A stretch of 44,644 bases of DNA from an uncultured Spirochaeta sp. (lineage in GTDB: Bacteria > Spirochaetota > Spirochaetia > DSM-27196 > Alkalispirochaetaceae): positions 1 to 44,644 of the forward strand of contig CAJWEZ010000036.1 of assembly GCA_913030605.1 (NCBI GenBank), given 5' to 3'. The notes below the pieces were generated by a model that ran no database searches, was not told the DNA's origin, and saw only the letters and a program-made list of their open reading frames with translations. Position 1 is the stretch's first letter, and each line of letters begins with the position of its first letter. The translations under genes were made by a program, and so were the position numbers. This document shows, in pieces, positions 21,698-29,777 of this stretch.

Positions 21698-22063
21698 GTG
21701 CGAATACGCCTGTTCGACTACATCGCGATTGTGACGTCGGTGGTGGCGTTTGTGGGGTTCATGGTGTTCGGACAGCACGTCGCCGGCGGTGTGCGTCTGG
21801 TGTCGGTCCAGAGCGTCGACGGAGCGTATCTCTATCCTCTCGACGTGGACAGAACCGTTGTTCTGGACGGCCCGGTCGGCATCTCAGAGGTCGTGATTCG
21901 CGGGAACACCGCATTCTTTGGCCACTCCGACTGCGACGACGGTCTGTGCGAACGGATGGGCCCGCTTGCCCGCGAGGGGGACTGGGCAGCGTGTCTTCCG
22001 AACAAGGTGTTCGTGACGATCGTCGGTTCGGCCCGGGGAGGTGACCGTGAAACGGATGCTTGA
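21698..22063 (+). CDS. NusG domain II-containing membrane-anchored protein
   Basis: A 121-residue protein with one N-terminal transmembrane helix (FDYIAIVTSVVAFVGFMVF). An extracytoplasmic NusG-II-type beta domain follows (GAYLYPLDVDRTVVLDGPVG and CDDGLCERMGPLAREGDWAA, with LPNKVFVTIVG at the end). The family is known from operons with Gx-type transporters and flavinylated redox proteins; as I recall it resembles EetA-like partners in Gram-positive electron-export loci, but I cannot confirm that here. GTG 21698 is chosen because GGAG lies 5 nt upstream; an ATG nine codons earlier is possible. It overlaps the following gene by 17 nt, so they are cotranscribed. Confidence 0.78.
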   Translation: MRIRLFDYIAIVTSVVAFVGFMVFGQHVAGGVRLVSVQSVDGAYLYPLDVDRTVVLDGPVGISEVVIRGNTAFFGHSDCDDGLCERMGPLAREGDWAACLPNKVFVTIVGSARGGDRETDA

Positions 22064-23198
22064 CGCCAGGACGCTCGCGCTCCTGCCGATCCTGGGCGCG
22101 TGCAGCATGTTTCTCTCCACCGTCGAGTATCTGTTTCCCAAACCACTGCCCTTCATGCGCCTCGGCCTGGCCAACCTGCCGGTGCTCATCGGCCTCGAGG
22201 TCCTGTCACCGGCGGCGTACGTATGGCTTGTCGTGCTGAAGGTGCTGGGGCAGGCGATCGTGAACGGTACGCTTGCGTCCTACGTGTTTCTCTTCTCGCT
22301 TGCCGGGTCGGTAGCGAGCGCCGCGGTGATGCTGGCCGCGTATCGCGTGCTCGCACCCCGCATCTCGTTTCTCGGTGTATCGCTCTTCGGTTCGCTGGCG
22401 AGCAATGCGACGCAGATTGCGCTCTCGGTCCTGTTCATTTTCGGACCCGCGGCGTGGAGGATCCTTCCGACGTTTCTCGCGGTGGGGATCGGATCCGGCG
22501 CGGTTATCGGTATCGTCGCGCAACGGATCGCCGATCGGTCGCGCTGGTGGAACGCGACGAAACTGGCGTTCCAGTCACCCGCTGAATCGGCGATGGCACC
22601 GGAGATCGAACTCGAGGCCGGCACACCTTCCTCCCTGGCCGCTCGCAGACCGGATATCCTGGCGCGACGGGTGCCGGCCCGCTTACGACTGTGGATCGGT
22701 ATCGCGATCATGTCCGGCTATCTCGCCGTGGATGCCCTTCCGGCGCGCCTTGCGCTGATCGGGCTCTTTGTTGTGTTGGTTCGGTTGGCGGGGAAGCGGG
22801 TCCGGGTGGGGTACTTCTGCATCCTCACCGTGTCGATCGTATTCTTCCACCTTCTCAGCCCGTCGGGACGCATCCTGGGCGCGGTCGGCCCGCTCACGGT
22901 CACGTCGGGGGCGCTGCACGCCGGCACGTCCCGGGCCCTCGGGTTGATCGGGATCGTTCTGGTCTCGCTGTTCTCCGTCTCCCGGGACCTTCGCCTGCCG
23001 GGGCGGCTGGGAGGGTTGATCGTACGATCCTTCGTTCACTTTGAGAGGATTCTTGAGAGCGGGCGCAGACCGTCGGCCCGGGATTTTGTGGCATCCCTGG
23101 ACGAGATTCTTCTCGACCTGTTCCCGCCCGGGCAGCTCTGCGGGAGCCGCCCGCTGGACGAGGGACGGGGCGACAGGCCGCGTTCATCGGCGGGATGA
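22047..23198 (+). CDS. Gx transporter family protein with EcfT-like C-terminal half
   Basis: A 383-residue membrane protein. The first ~170 residues match the Gx-transporter family (historically called heptaprenyl diphosphate synthase component I): LALLPILGACSMFLSTVEYL, then MRLGLANLPVLIGLEVLS and several helices. After a soluble linker, residues about 215-330 form a second membrane block whose last part (GALHAGTSRALGLIGIVLVS, LFSVSRDLRLPGRLGGLI) resembles an ECF-transporter T component. GTG at 22047 has GGAGG 5 nt upstream. With the overlapping NusG-II gene and the divergent FMN/FAD reductase it probably belongs to a flavin- or quinone-linked extracytoplasmic redox system. The transported molecule is unknown. 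Confidence 0.72.
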   Translation: MKRMLDARTLALLPILGACSMFLSTVEYLFPKPLPFMRLGLANLPVLIGLEVLSPAAYVWLVVLKVLGQAIVNGTLASYVFLFSLAGSVASAAVMLAAYRVLAPRISFLGVSLFGSLASNATQIALSVLFIFGPAAWRILPTFLAVGIGSGAVIGIVAQRIADRSRWWNATKLAFQSPAESAMAPEIELEAGTPSSLAARRPDILARRVPARLRLWIGIAIMSGYLAVDALPARLALIGLFVVLVRLAGKRVRVGYFCILTVSIVFFHLLSPSGRILGAVGPLTVTSGALHAGTSRALGLIGIVLVSLFSVSRDLRLPGRLGGLIVRSFVHFERILESGRRPSARDFVASLDEILLDLFPPGQLCGSRPLDEGRGDRPRSSAG

Positions 23199-23241
23199 GG
23201 TCGGAGTCCACAAATTCCTTGCGCTCCGGTTCCGGCGGGTG

Positions 23242-23262
23242 TATTCTGAATTCAAGCGGTTT
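23242..23262 (+). promoter_or_regulatory. Orphan promoter with LacI-type operator
   Basis: TATTCT (23242-23247, preceded by GGGTG as at 26428) is followed by CAAGCGGTTT (23253-23262), which fits the AAnCGnTT core recognised by LacI-family proteins. No gene lies downstream on this strand; it may be the remains of the operon once controlled by the broken LacI gene. Confidence 0.35.
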
Positions 23263-23265
23263 AAA

Positions 23266-23308
23266 GACGTTTTTGGGTGGACGTTTTTGACAATTCCCAA
23301 AAAATGTC
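23266..23308. terminator. AT-rich stem-loop
   Basis: GACGTTTTTGGG (23266-23277) pairs with CCCAAAAAATGTC (23296-23308) with one mismatch or bulge and an 18-nt loop. It may terminate the Gx-transporter message about 70 nt after its stop, or be the end of a lost mobile element. Confidence 0.35.
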
Positions 23309-23370
23309 GCGGTACTTCGTGCCTTCGCCGCGGGGCGTTGTTTCAGTCTGTTTTGAACGACAGTGTAATC

Positions 23371-23916
23371 ATCCCGCTTCCCCCGCGACAGCAAGTGCCG
23401 GGTCAGTTCGTAGGAGCCGCGGGCCAGGTCCGACATCACAACCTCGCACGATATACCGTGGTAGTACGACGAGAGCATCAGGTACGGAATCGACACGTTG
23501 GAGAGCCGTTCGAAGACCGAAAAATCATGGCGAACCGCGGAGAGTGTCGGAACGATAATCACGCCTTCGACCACCTTTCCAACGAAACTCTGGATCACCG
23601 CGTCCTCTTTGGCGATATCGTCGTCCGTGAGCGACAGAATCAGACTATAGCCCCGGGACTTGACGCAGCGATCAACCTGTTTGGTCAGTTCTCCGAAGAA
23701 TGGATTGCCGATATCGGTGACAACCAGACCGATCGTGCGCGACCGTCGGGTAGCGAGGTTGCGGGCGATCGAATTGGGCGTGTAGCCGAGGTCGTTCGCC
23801 GCCTTGAATACGCGTTCTCGCGTCCGTGCATTGACACCCGGTCGGTCGTTGAGGACAAGCGAAGCGGTGGCTTCGGAAACGCCAGCGCGGTGAGCTACAT
23901 CTTTCAGTTTGACCAT
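23371..23916 (-). pseudogene. LacI family regulator, truncated
   Basis: The N-terminal part of a LacI regulator. The HTH and hinge (MVKLKDVAHRAGVSEATASL, then ARNLATRRSRTIGLV) and the first sugar-binding lobe (VTDIGNPFFGELTKQVDRC through DLARGSYELTRHLLSRGK) are intact. Family similarity stops at about residue 182, where LacI proteins need another ~150 residues. The frame stays open, but what follows (DYTVVQNRLKQRP onward) is unlike the family and runs into sequence antisense to the Gx gene. The second lobe is therefore lost. The DNA-binding half might still be made. ATG 23916 has no ribosome site but a TACACT hexamer 9 nt upstream. Confidence 0.78.
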
Positions 23917-23925
23917 GGCGAATCC

Positions 23926-23954
23926 AGTGTACCCCAACAATCAGTACTGGTCAC
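23926..23954 (-). promoter_or_regulatory. Promoter of the truncated lacI gene
   Basis: On the minus strand GTGACC (23949-23954), 17 nt and TACACT (23926-23931), ending 9 nt before the ATG. There is no Shine-Dalgarno, again suggesting a leaderless message. Confidence 0.4.
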
Positions 23955-23980
23955 CTTTCCGCCGGTGTGCGGCGCGCGGG

Positions 23981-23988
23981 TGTATACT
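23981..23988 (+). promoter_or_regulatory. TGTATACT promoter element ahead of the 144-residue protein gene
   Basis: GGGTGTATACT stands 25 nt before the ATG at 24014, which has GGAGG in between. No -35 is recognisable. It is identical to the element at 26429-26439. Confidence 0.4.
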
Positions 23989-24013
23989 TGAACCACCCGG
24001 AGGAACACCACCC

Positions 24014-24448
24014 ATGGAATGTGAGTTTTCGGACGGAACTACCTGGACGGTCAGCGATGCGGCGGCGCTGGAGGGCCGGATTCGGGCCCTGCGCGACGGC
24101 GACCACATCATCCTCTCGCAGGACGATTCGTTCGTGCAGGCGGCCGCCGGCGGCGGAACGTTTGAACTGCAGTACGGAGACGGAACGTCCCTGACGACCG
24201 CCGGCGACGGTCTGTCGGTCGAGCGGGTCGTTGCGGCGTTCGTCGAGTTCTACGAGGGCAATCGCGGCGCCGGCTCACCGCCGAAAACAGAGCCGGCGAC
24301 GGCGTCGGACGAGTCGGTTCCTCGCTCGCAGACCGAGGACCGCGGCGGCAGGAGCTTCGCGGAACAGCTCGTGAACGACGCGAAGGGCGTACTGCAGAAC
24401 AAGGCGCGCCGTGCGATCCGGAACGGCCTGCGCAGATTTCTCGGATAG
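24014..24448 (+). CDS. Hypothetical protein, 144 residues, possible Imm1-like domain
   Basis: A small soluble protein. Residues 1-80 (WTVSDAAALEGRIRALRDGD, then IILSQDDSFVQAAAGGGTF, ELQYGDG and VERVVAAFVEFYEGN) follow a pattern seen in small conserved proteins and Imm1-like immunity domains: a strand ending in a phenylalanine/glutamine, an ExQYxDG strand, and a helix ending FxxFYxG. A polar linker and a basic amphipathic C-terminal helix (LQNKARRAIRNGLRRFLG) complete it. No toxin gene is adjacent, so the immunity idea is weak. GGAGG precedes the ATG. It is divergent from the truncated lacI gene. Confidence 0.6.
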   Translation: MECEFSDGTTWTVSDAAALEGRIRALRDGDHIILSQDDSFVQAAAGGGTFELQYGDGTSLTTAGDGLSVERVVAAFVEFYEGNRGAGSPPKTEPATASDESVPRSQTEDRGGRSFAEQLVNDAKGVLQNKARRAIRNGLRRFLG

Positions 24449-24482
24449 GGTTGCGACGGCGGGCCGCTGCGGTCGTTCGCGA

Positions 24483-26363
24483 TCAGCTGCCGGCCCCCTC
24501 CAGCGCACCGTCGGGAATCACGGCGTCGCCGACCCGGAACCGGTCGACCATCTCCTCGAGCGTGGTGATCGTTGTAGCGTTTCGTCTGCCCGCGTCGGCG
24601 ATCGCTTCGACGACGCGATCCAGTCCGTCCACCTGTTCGTCGATCTCGGCGGTACCTGTCTCCACGGTTCGTGCAAGCTCCTCGATCGTTTCCATCGACG
24701 CCGCCACGGCGTCGATCTGATCCTCGACGCGCTGAGAGCCTTCCCGGACACTTCCGGTTTGTGAGACGAGTCCCTCGAGGGTCCGGCTGATCGCCGAACT
24801 GTTATCGCTGAGCTCTTCGACGGTTGTGTGAACGCTGTCGATGCCTTCAACGGTGGCTGCAATCCGCGACACGATCTCCGCGAAGATTCCCTCGGTTCGC
24901 GAAACGCTGTGTTCGGACTCTTCGATCCTCGCGATGACATCCTTCAGCGACGTGCTGATCTTTTTGGCGTTGTCCGCGGCGTTCTCCGCCAGGGACCGGA
25001 TCTCCTGGGCCACCACGCTGAACCCGCGGCCGTAGTCTCCGGCATGGGCCGCTTCGATGGCGGCGTTCATCGCCAGAAGGTTTGTCTGGGCGGCGATCTT
25101 GTTGATCACCGTCAACATATCCATGATGGCGCCGGCGGATTCTCCCACCGAGGTAATCGCGGCGCGGTGCTGGGTCATCTCGGTCTCGCCGCGGCGGGCA
25201 GACGATTCCAGCTCCCGGGTGGAGTCCCGGTTGCCGTTCACCTGCCGCGCCACACCGTGAATCGATTCGATCATGGAGGCGATCGTTCCCGATGTCGCTT
25301 CGATCATCGTTGTCTGATCCGCGATCAGTTCCTGGACCTGCCCGACAAAGGATCTCACATCGCCCACGGCGGTGCCGGACGATTCGATCTCGGAACCCAG
25401 CGAGCCGATGCGGGTGCGGATGTCGGCGACCCGGGCGCGGATCGAGTCCAGCGTTCCGGTGGCGGTCTCCGACGAAGTGCGCAGTTCGGTGCCGATTGAT
25501 GTCCCGGATTCCGCGTGCTCCTTGATCCCCACAATCATGCGGCGAAGACCCTGAATCGAGCGATTGAAACTCCGACCCAGAAATCCGATTTCGTCGCGTG
25601 ACGCGATCGCGATTTCGTTGGTGAGGTCTCCGTCGGCGAGCGTCTGCACGGTGCGGCTGGTCTCGTTGACGGGGACGGTGATCTGTCGGCTCAGCAGCCA
25701 CAGGTTGAATGCGGTGAACACGATGCCACCGGCGGTCGTCACCGCCATCCGTTGGGCCATTGTGGAAAACAGCTGGTCGGCCGGCGTCTTGTAGATCGTG
25801 GCCAGGGCGGCGGTCACGAACACGAGGGCCAGTCCCAGGACGTTGAACAGGAATATGCTGACGATCTTGAAGTTGATCGTGACCGACGAGTACTTCGGCG
25901 ACAGCGGAATCTCGCGGGTCGCTGCATCAAGGCGGGCGATCATGTTAATGAAAAAGAGGATGGCGAAGAGGAAGATGATCGGCACGCCGACCATGAACGC
26001 CAGCAGGAACTCCGTGCGGTCGATGAACGGCCGGCCGTAGAGAACCACGAACGTCCCGAGCATCGTATACACCGCGATGGCGAACAGGAAGATGCGTGGC
26101 AGGCGGGAAATCGCGCGCTGCGCGCGTTCGACCTCGTGGTCGGTCGCGGTTCCCGTTAGCGGAACCGACACGATGCGCAGCCGTTGTCGCACCACAAAAA
26201 AGACACCGACGACGAACACTCCGACGTAAATCCACATGACCGGTGACAGGATAATCTGCAGCATTTCCGCGGTGTTCCACAGGCCGAAATACCAGGATGT
26301 AAGCAGCCACATGACCGGTGGCATGAGAAAGGCGCTGACGAACCACGCTAAGACTGTACCCAT
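24483..26363 (-). CDS. Methyl-accepting chemotaxis protein with six-helix membrane domain
   Basis: A 626-residue chemoreceptor. The N-terminal ~215 residues contain about six transmembrane helices with little periplasmic sequence, unlike classical two-helix receptors. A HAMP-like segment ([20 protein letters not shown]) follows. The long coiled-coil signalling domain has its hairpin tip at [20 protein letters not shown] and [20 protein letters not shown], the CheA/CheW contact site. The receptor should sit in the inner membrane and control the flagellar motor, sensing a membrane-dissolved or energetic signal. No che gene is adjacent. The ATG has no ribosome site; an AATAAT hexamer lies 8 nt upstream. 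Confidence 0.93.
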   Translation of the reverse strand: MGTVLAWFVSAFLMPPVMWLLTSWYFGLWNTAEMLQIILSPVMWIYVGVFVVGVFFVVRQRLRIVSVPLTGTATDHEVERAQRAISRLPRIFLFAIAVYTMLGTFVVLYGRPFIDRTEFLLAFMVGVPIIFLFAILFFINMIARLDAATREIPLSPKYSSVTINFKIVSIFLFNVLGLALVFVTAALATIYKTPADQLFSTMAQRMAVTTAGGIVFTAFNLWLLSRQITVPVNETSRTVQTLADGDLTNEIAIASRDEIGFLGRSFNRSIQGLRRMIVGIKEHAESGTSIGTELRTSSETATGTLDSIRARVADIRTRIGSLGSEIESSGTAVGDVRSFVGQVQELIADQTTMIEATSGTIASMIESIHGVARQVNGNRDSTRELESSARRGETEMTQHRAAITSVGESAGAIMDMLTVINKIAAQTNLLAMNAAIEAAHAGDYGRGFSVVAQEIRSLAENAADNAKKISTSLKDVIARIEESEHSVSRTEGIFAEIVSRIAATVEGIDSVHTTVEELSDNSSAISRTLEGLVSQTGSVREGSQRVEDQIDAVAASMETIEELARTVETGTAEIDEQVDGLDRVVEAIADAGRRNATTITTLEEMVDRFRVGDAVIPDGALEGAGS

Positions 26364-26371
26364 AATGTTCG

Positions 26372-26401
26372 ATTATTGGCCGTTTTTCGCCGAATTCGCA
26401 A
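26372..26401 (-). promoter_or_regulatory. Promoter of the chemotaxis receptor gene
   Basis: On the minus strand TTGCGA (26396-26401), 18 nt and AATAAT (26372-26377), then 8 nt to the ATG. The message would be leaderless or nearly so. Confidence 0.4.
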
Positions 26402-26431
26402 GTTGAATGTTCGTCCAGTTCTTCTGCCGGG

Positions 26432-26439
26432 TGTATACT
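26432..26439 (+). promoter_or_regulatory. TGTATACT promoter element of the CrtI-like gene
   Basis: CGGGTGTATACTGA lies 59 nt before the ATG at 26499. It matches the element at 23978-23988 and the orphan at 23236-23247. There is no good -35. Confidence 0.4.
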
Positions 26440-26498
26440 GATTCCAACCTCTGCATCCAGGTTGTACGCGAATCACGGTCGGACCTCGGGGGTATGCC

Positions 26499-28016
26499 AT
26501 GGAACCGAACATGGTCATCGTCGGCGCGGGGATCGCCGGGCTTTCAACCGGGTACTACGCGCGTCTCAACGGCTATCGCACCACGATCCTGGAAGCCAAC
26601 GCCGTTCCCGGCGGTCTGTGCGCCGCCTGGACACGCAAGGGATACACGTTCGACATCAGCATGCACATGCTAATCGGCTCGAAGGGCGGTCCGGCGCATC
26701 GCATGTGGCAGGAGCTGGGCGTGGTGGACGGACGACCGTTTCACTACCACACCAGCGCGGTGCGGGTGGAGTCCGGCGCAACGGCGCTCACCGTATCCAC
26801 GGACCGGCGGACGCTGGAATCGGCACTGGTGGCGCTTTCACCGGAGGACGCCCGTCTCTCTCGGGAGTTCGCCCGCCTCGTGACGGGACGCAGCGCCATG
26901 GGGGCCATGTCGCTGACACCGCCGGAACTGGCCGGTCTGCGAGAGCGTCTGCGCGGGTTGGTGCAGATCGTGCCGCTGCTGGGAATATTTCTCAAGTATA
27001 GGACCACCACCATCCAGGAGTTCGCGGCGCGGTTTCGCGACCCGTTCCTGCGGGACGCGGTGCGGTTTGTGATCGACTCTCCCGGTTGGCCCATGCAGCG
27101 CTTTCCCATGAGCGCCATGGCGGGCATCCTGCGCGCCGGTGTCACGGAGGCGGGCGTACCCTCGGGGGGCTCGCAACGGGCCGTGTTCCGGATCGCCGAC
27201 CGCTACCGCGAGATCGGTGGGGGCATCCGATACGGTGCCCGGGTGACCGCTCTGACCGTCGAGGATGACCGGGTGGTCGGAGTCCACCTGGAGGACGGTG
27301 AGGAAATTCGCGCCGACGAGATCGTGTGGGCCGCCGACGGGCACACTGCGATTTTCGACATCCTCGGCGGGCGCTACGTCGATGACCGGATTCGCCGTGT
27401 GTACGAGGACTGGATCGTGGTGCGGCCGATCGTGCACGTCATGATCGGAGTGGCCCGCGACATGCGCACTGAGCCTCCGGGGCTCGTATTCAGGCTGGAC
27501 GATCCGGTCTCCGTGGCGGGAGAAGACCGCCACTGGATGCAGGTGATCCACCACAGCTTCGATCCAGGCATGGCGCCGGAGGGCAGCGCGGCTGTGGAAG
27601 CGTGGTACGCCACCGATTTCGACTATTGGAAGGAGCTCGCGCAGGACCCGGACGCCTACCGCGCCGAGAAGACGCGGATCGCCGACGACACAATCGCTCG
27701 GCTGAACGTGCGCTGGCCGGGCTTCGCAGACCAGGTGGAAGTTATCGATGTCGTCACGCCGACCACCTACGTACGGTATACCGGCAACTGGCGCGGCTCG
27801 CCCGACGGCTGGTACATCACCCCCGAGAACATGACGCAACAGACCCCGATCCGGAGTCTCCCGGGGCTCGACGGGTTTCACATGGTGGGGCAGTGGACCG
27901 TGCCGTTCGCCGGGACGGTGATGTCGGCGCTCACGGGACGGCAGCTCGTTGAGCTGTTGTGCCGGCGACGGGGACGGCCGTTTGCGACGCAGCCGGGTTC
28001 GCCGCAACGGGTGTGA
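26499..28016 (+). CDS. FAD-dependent NAD(P)-binding oxidoreductase, CrtI/phytoene desaturase-like
   Basis: A 505-residue flavoprotein of the CrtI/RetSat type. The N-terminal FAD site MVIVGAGIAGLSTGYYARLN and the GG doublet VPGGLCAAWTRKGYTFD are the family signatures. The C-terminus has the second FAD-contact motif LPGLDGFHMVGQWTVPFAG. Homologues act on carotenoids, retinoids or other polyprenoid and sterol lipids, but no carotenoid gene is near, so the substrate is open. GGGGG lies upstream of the ATG at 26499; Met5 is another possible start. The gene ends 11 nt from the end of the convergent small gene at 28028. Confidence 0.82.
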   Translation: MEPNMVIVGAGIAGLSTGYYARLNGYRTTILEANAVPGGLCAAWTRKGYTFDISMHMLIGSKGGPAHRMWQELGVVDGRPFHYHTSAVRVESGATALTVSTDRRTLESALVALSPEDARLSREFARLVTGRSAMGAMSLTPPELAGLRERLRGLVQIVPLLGIFLKYRTTTIQEFAARFRDPFLRDAVRFVIDSPGWPMQRFPMSAMAGILRAGVTEAGVPSGGSQRAVFRIADRYREIGGGIRYGARVTALTVEDDRVVGVHLEDGEEIRADEIVWAADGHTAIFDILGGRYVDDRIRRVYEDWIVVRPIVHVMIGVARDMRTEPPGLVFRLDDPVSVAGEDRHWMQVIHHSFDPGMAPEGSAAVEAWYATDFDYWKELAQDPDAYRAEKTRIADDTIARLNVRWPGFADQVEVIDVVTPTTYVRYTGNWRGSPDGWYITPENMTQQTPIRSLPGLDGFHMVGQWTVPFAGTVMSALTGRQLVELLCRRRGRPFATQPGSPQRV

Positions 28017-28027
28017 CGATCGGGCCC

Positions 28028-28333
28028 CTATCGGTGCCGGTGTCGGATCACATCGGCGAAGTGATGCCTGACGCGCGCGACGATCTGCGGTTCACCAATC
28101 AGGTCCTGGATCCGTGCGTAGTATTCCTGAAGATGACGGTGGTAGCGCCGGTCGATGCGGTCCTCCGCGACGACATCCTGTGGTGAATAGGCAGTCGGAC
28201 CTCTGCCGCCACCGGCCGCCCTGACGTGTTTTCCGATCTTTGAGTCCACGGTCACCGTTTCCGACTCGGCACCCCTGAACGAAACGACCACAGCGCGCCC
28301 ATGGTCAATCCACATACCGACCACGTACTTCAT
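28028..28333 (-). CDS. Conserved small protein, internally shortened (eRF1-domain-like family)
   Basis: A 101-residue protein. The N-terminus (MKYVVGMWIDHGRAVVVSFR) and the middle (GKHVRAAGGGRG, then EDRIDRRYHRHLQEYYARI) match a widespread conserved hypothetical family. As I know that family, about 40-50 residues with a GPGEAK loop should follow, and then a C-terminal TDxQIVAxVRxHF. Here HLQEYYARIQDLI runs almost directly into GEPQIVARVRHHFAD. The central core therefore seems deleted in frame while both ends remain. It may be a degenerate or a shortened functional form. GAGGTGCGTGT precedes the ATG. Confidence 0.6.
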   Translation of the reverse strand: MKYVVGMWIDHGRAVVVSFRGAESETVTVDSKIGKHVRAAGGGRGPTAYSPQDVVAEDRIDRRYHRHLQEYYARIQDLIGEPQIVARVRHHFADVIRHRHR

Positions 28334-28444
28334 ACACGCACCTCGCTACGGAAAATATAGTCACGGGTGGCGCGGTCGGTACATATCTCCGCCGCGCTGG
28401 AGCTTTCGCTGCCGCCGTCGTATGCTTCAGGTGGGTGGACCGAC

Positions 28445-28720
28445 GTGTTTCAGGTAAGCGAGATCATCAATCTGGCAGTTGACCTCATCAGTTTTCCCGT
28501 TCTGCTGGTGGTGGTATCGCGCACCGGGCTTCCCCGGTACCGGCTGTTTGTGGCCGCGATCGTGGCGATGGTGGCGTCGCATCTGTTCACGATTGTCGAG
28601 GGTGTGGCGTTTCCCGAACTCTTCAATCTTGCGGAGCACCTGAGCCTGTTGGCGGCATCGGTGCTGTTTTTTGTCGGAACGGTCCGCTACTTTCTGGGGT
28701 CCGATGGATGGACAGTGTGA
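28445..28720 (+). CDS. Small three-helix membrane protein upstream of a histidine kinase
   Basis: A 91-residue protein with about three hydrophobic helices (INLAVDLISFPVLLVVV, LFVAAIVAMVASHLFTIV, LLAASVLFFVGTVRYFL) and no known domain. GTG 28445 is chosen because GGTGGG lies upstream and a longer in-frame N-terminus is polar and unlikely. It overlaps the kinase gene by 13 nt. Translational coupling suggests a dedicated membrane sensor or partner for that kinase. Confidence 0.6.
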   Translation: MFQVSEIINLAVDLISFPVLLVVVSRTGLPRYRLFVAAIVAMVASHLFTIVEGVAFPELFNLAEHLSLLAASVLFFVGTVRYFLGSDGWTV

Positions 28721-29661
28721 TCGTTGCGATCAACGCGCTCGCCGGGCTGTTTCTGATCCTGTCTGCGGGCGTGGTTGCGCGGAGTATCCGTCGCAGGGGG
28801 CTTCCGTCCCAGGTGGGGCTCTTTCTTGTCCTGCCCCTGGCGATCGTCATGTTCGTGGTGATCGGAAACGTGCTCGAGCACGGCGGGATCGACGCCGGCA
28901 TGGACCGGATCGAGGAATACCTCGAAGTCCTCATCGTGCCGTTCTTTTTGTTGTTCGTGTACGCCGTGGGAACCGAGTACCAGCTCGCCGCCCGCCGGCG
29001 CAACGAAGCCTCTCTGGAGGCCGCGCTGGACGAACGCAGCGCCCTCCTGCGGGAGATCCACCACCGCGTCAAAAACAATCTGCAGGTGGTCGCGAGCCTC
29101 ATCCAGCTCCAGAAGGGCGCTGCACAGAATCCCTCGGCGGTTGAACACATCGCCGCCATGGCCGCGCGGGTGGAGACGATGGGCCTGCTGTTCAAGCACG
29201 CGTCCGGGGCGGATGATCTGACGACCGTTCGGCTCGACACCTATCTCGCGAACGTGGTTTCGCAGGGGATGCAGGAGTACCGTCTTCCCGTGGGCCGTAT
29301 CCGGACGGACATCAGCGTTCCGGGCATCGATACGAGTACCGAAATCGCGTTGCAGTGTGGCCTGGTGGTCAACGAGCTGACCTCGAACGCCGTTCGCCGG
29401 GTGCTGCACACCGAGGAAACCACCGCAATCCGCGTAGATGTCTCCCCCACGGAGGACGCCGGGTTGCGCCTGGCGTTCCACGATTTTGGGATGCCCGAGG
29501 CATCGTGGACGGACGACGAGAACCTGAGCTTTGCGCTGGTCGACGCCCTGGCGGTTCAGCTCGGTGGGCGCCTGGAGACGGTGGTGGACCGGGGACGGTC
29601 GTTTGTCATCGACTTCCCCTACCGGGACGACGCCGACCGGCGGTACAGCATCCAGGAGTAA
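28708..29661 (+). CDS. Membrane sensor histidine kinase, HisKA_2 type
   Basis: A 317-residue kinase with three N-terminal transmembrane helices (to about residue 90). A dimerisation/phosphoacceptor domain of the HisKA_2/HWE-related group follows: REIHHRVKNNLQVVASLIQL, with the phospho-His in EIHHRVKNN. The ATPase domain has an N-box VVNELTSNAV and the ending RSFVIDFPYR, but its G-boxes are weak (HDFGMPEA, LSFALVDALAVQLGG). Activity may therefore be low or conditional. No response regulator gene follows. It is coupled to the small membrane protein gene just upstream. Confidence 0.82.
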   Translation: MDSVIVAINALAGLFLILSAGVVARSIRRRGLPSQVGLFLVLPLAIVMFVVIGNVLEHGGIDAGMDRIEEYLEVLIVPFFLLFVYAVGTEYQLAARRRNEASLEAALDERSALLREIHHRVKNNLQVVASLIQLQKGAAQNPSAVEHIAAMAARVETMGLLFKHASGADDLTTVRLDTYLANVVSQGMQEYRLPVGRIRTDISVPGIDTSTEIALQCGLVVNELTSNAVRRVLHTEETTAIRVDVSPTEDAGLRLAFHDFGMPEASWTDDENLSFALVDALAVQLGGRLETVVDRGRSFVIDFPYRDDADRRYSIQE

Positions 29662-29725
29662 ACCACGGGCGCGACGACCTCCTCGAATACCGTTGTATTC
29701 AGCGAGTAGATGATGCGCTGTCCAT

Positions 29726-29742
29726 CCCGCTCCCAAAGCGGG
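29726..29742. terminator. Small hairpin between convergent genes
   Basis: CCCGCT (29726-29731) and AGCGGG (29737-29742) with a 5-nt loop lie between the kinase and aldo/keto reductase ends. There is no T-run. Nothing else is seen in the 116-nt gap. Confidence 0.3.
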
Positions 29743-29777
29743 CCGCCCGTCGGAGCGAATCTGGTGGCGTCGCTTTC

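Larger units (their letters stand above)
23199..23370. other. Non-coding scar between the Gx gene and the truncated LacI gene
   Basis: A 172-nt stretch without a credible gene. It holds an orphan promoter/operator (23242-23262) and an AT-rich stem-loop (23266-23308). It is more AT-rich than its surroundings and lies where the 3' third of the LacI gene should be, so it probably marks a deletion or replacement. Confidence 0.55.

Noticed and set aside
24014..24448. Toxin-immunity pair
   Set aside because: Only a loose resemblance to an Imm1-like pattern; no polymorphic toxin, secretion or RHS gene is adjacent.
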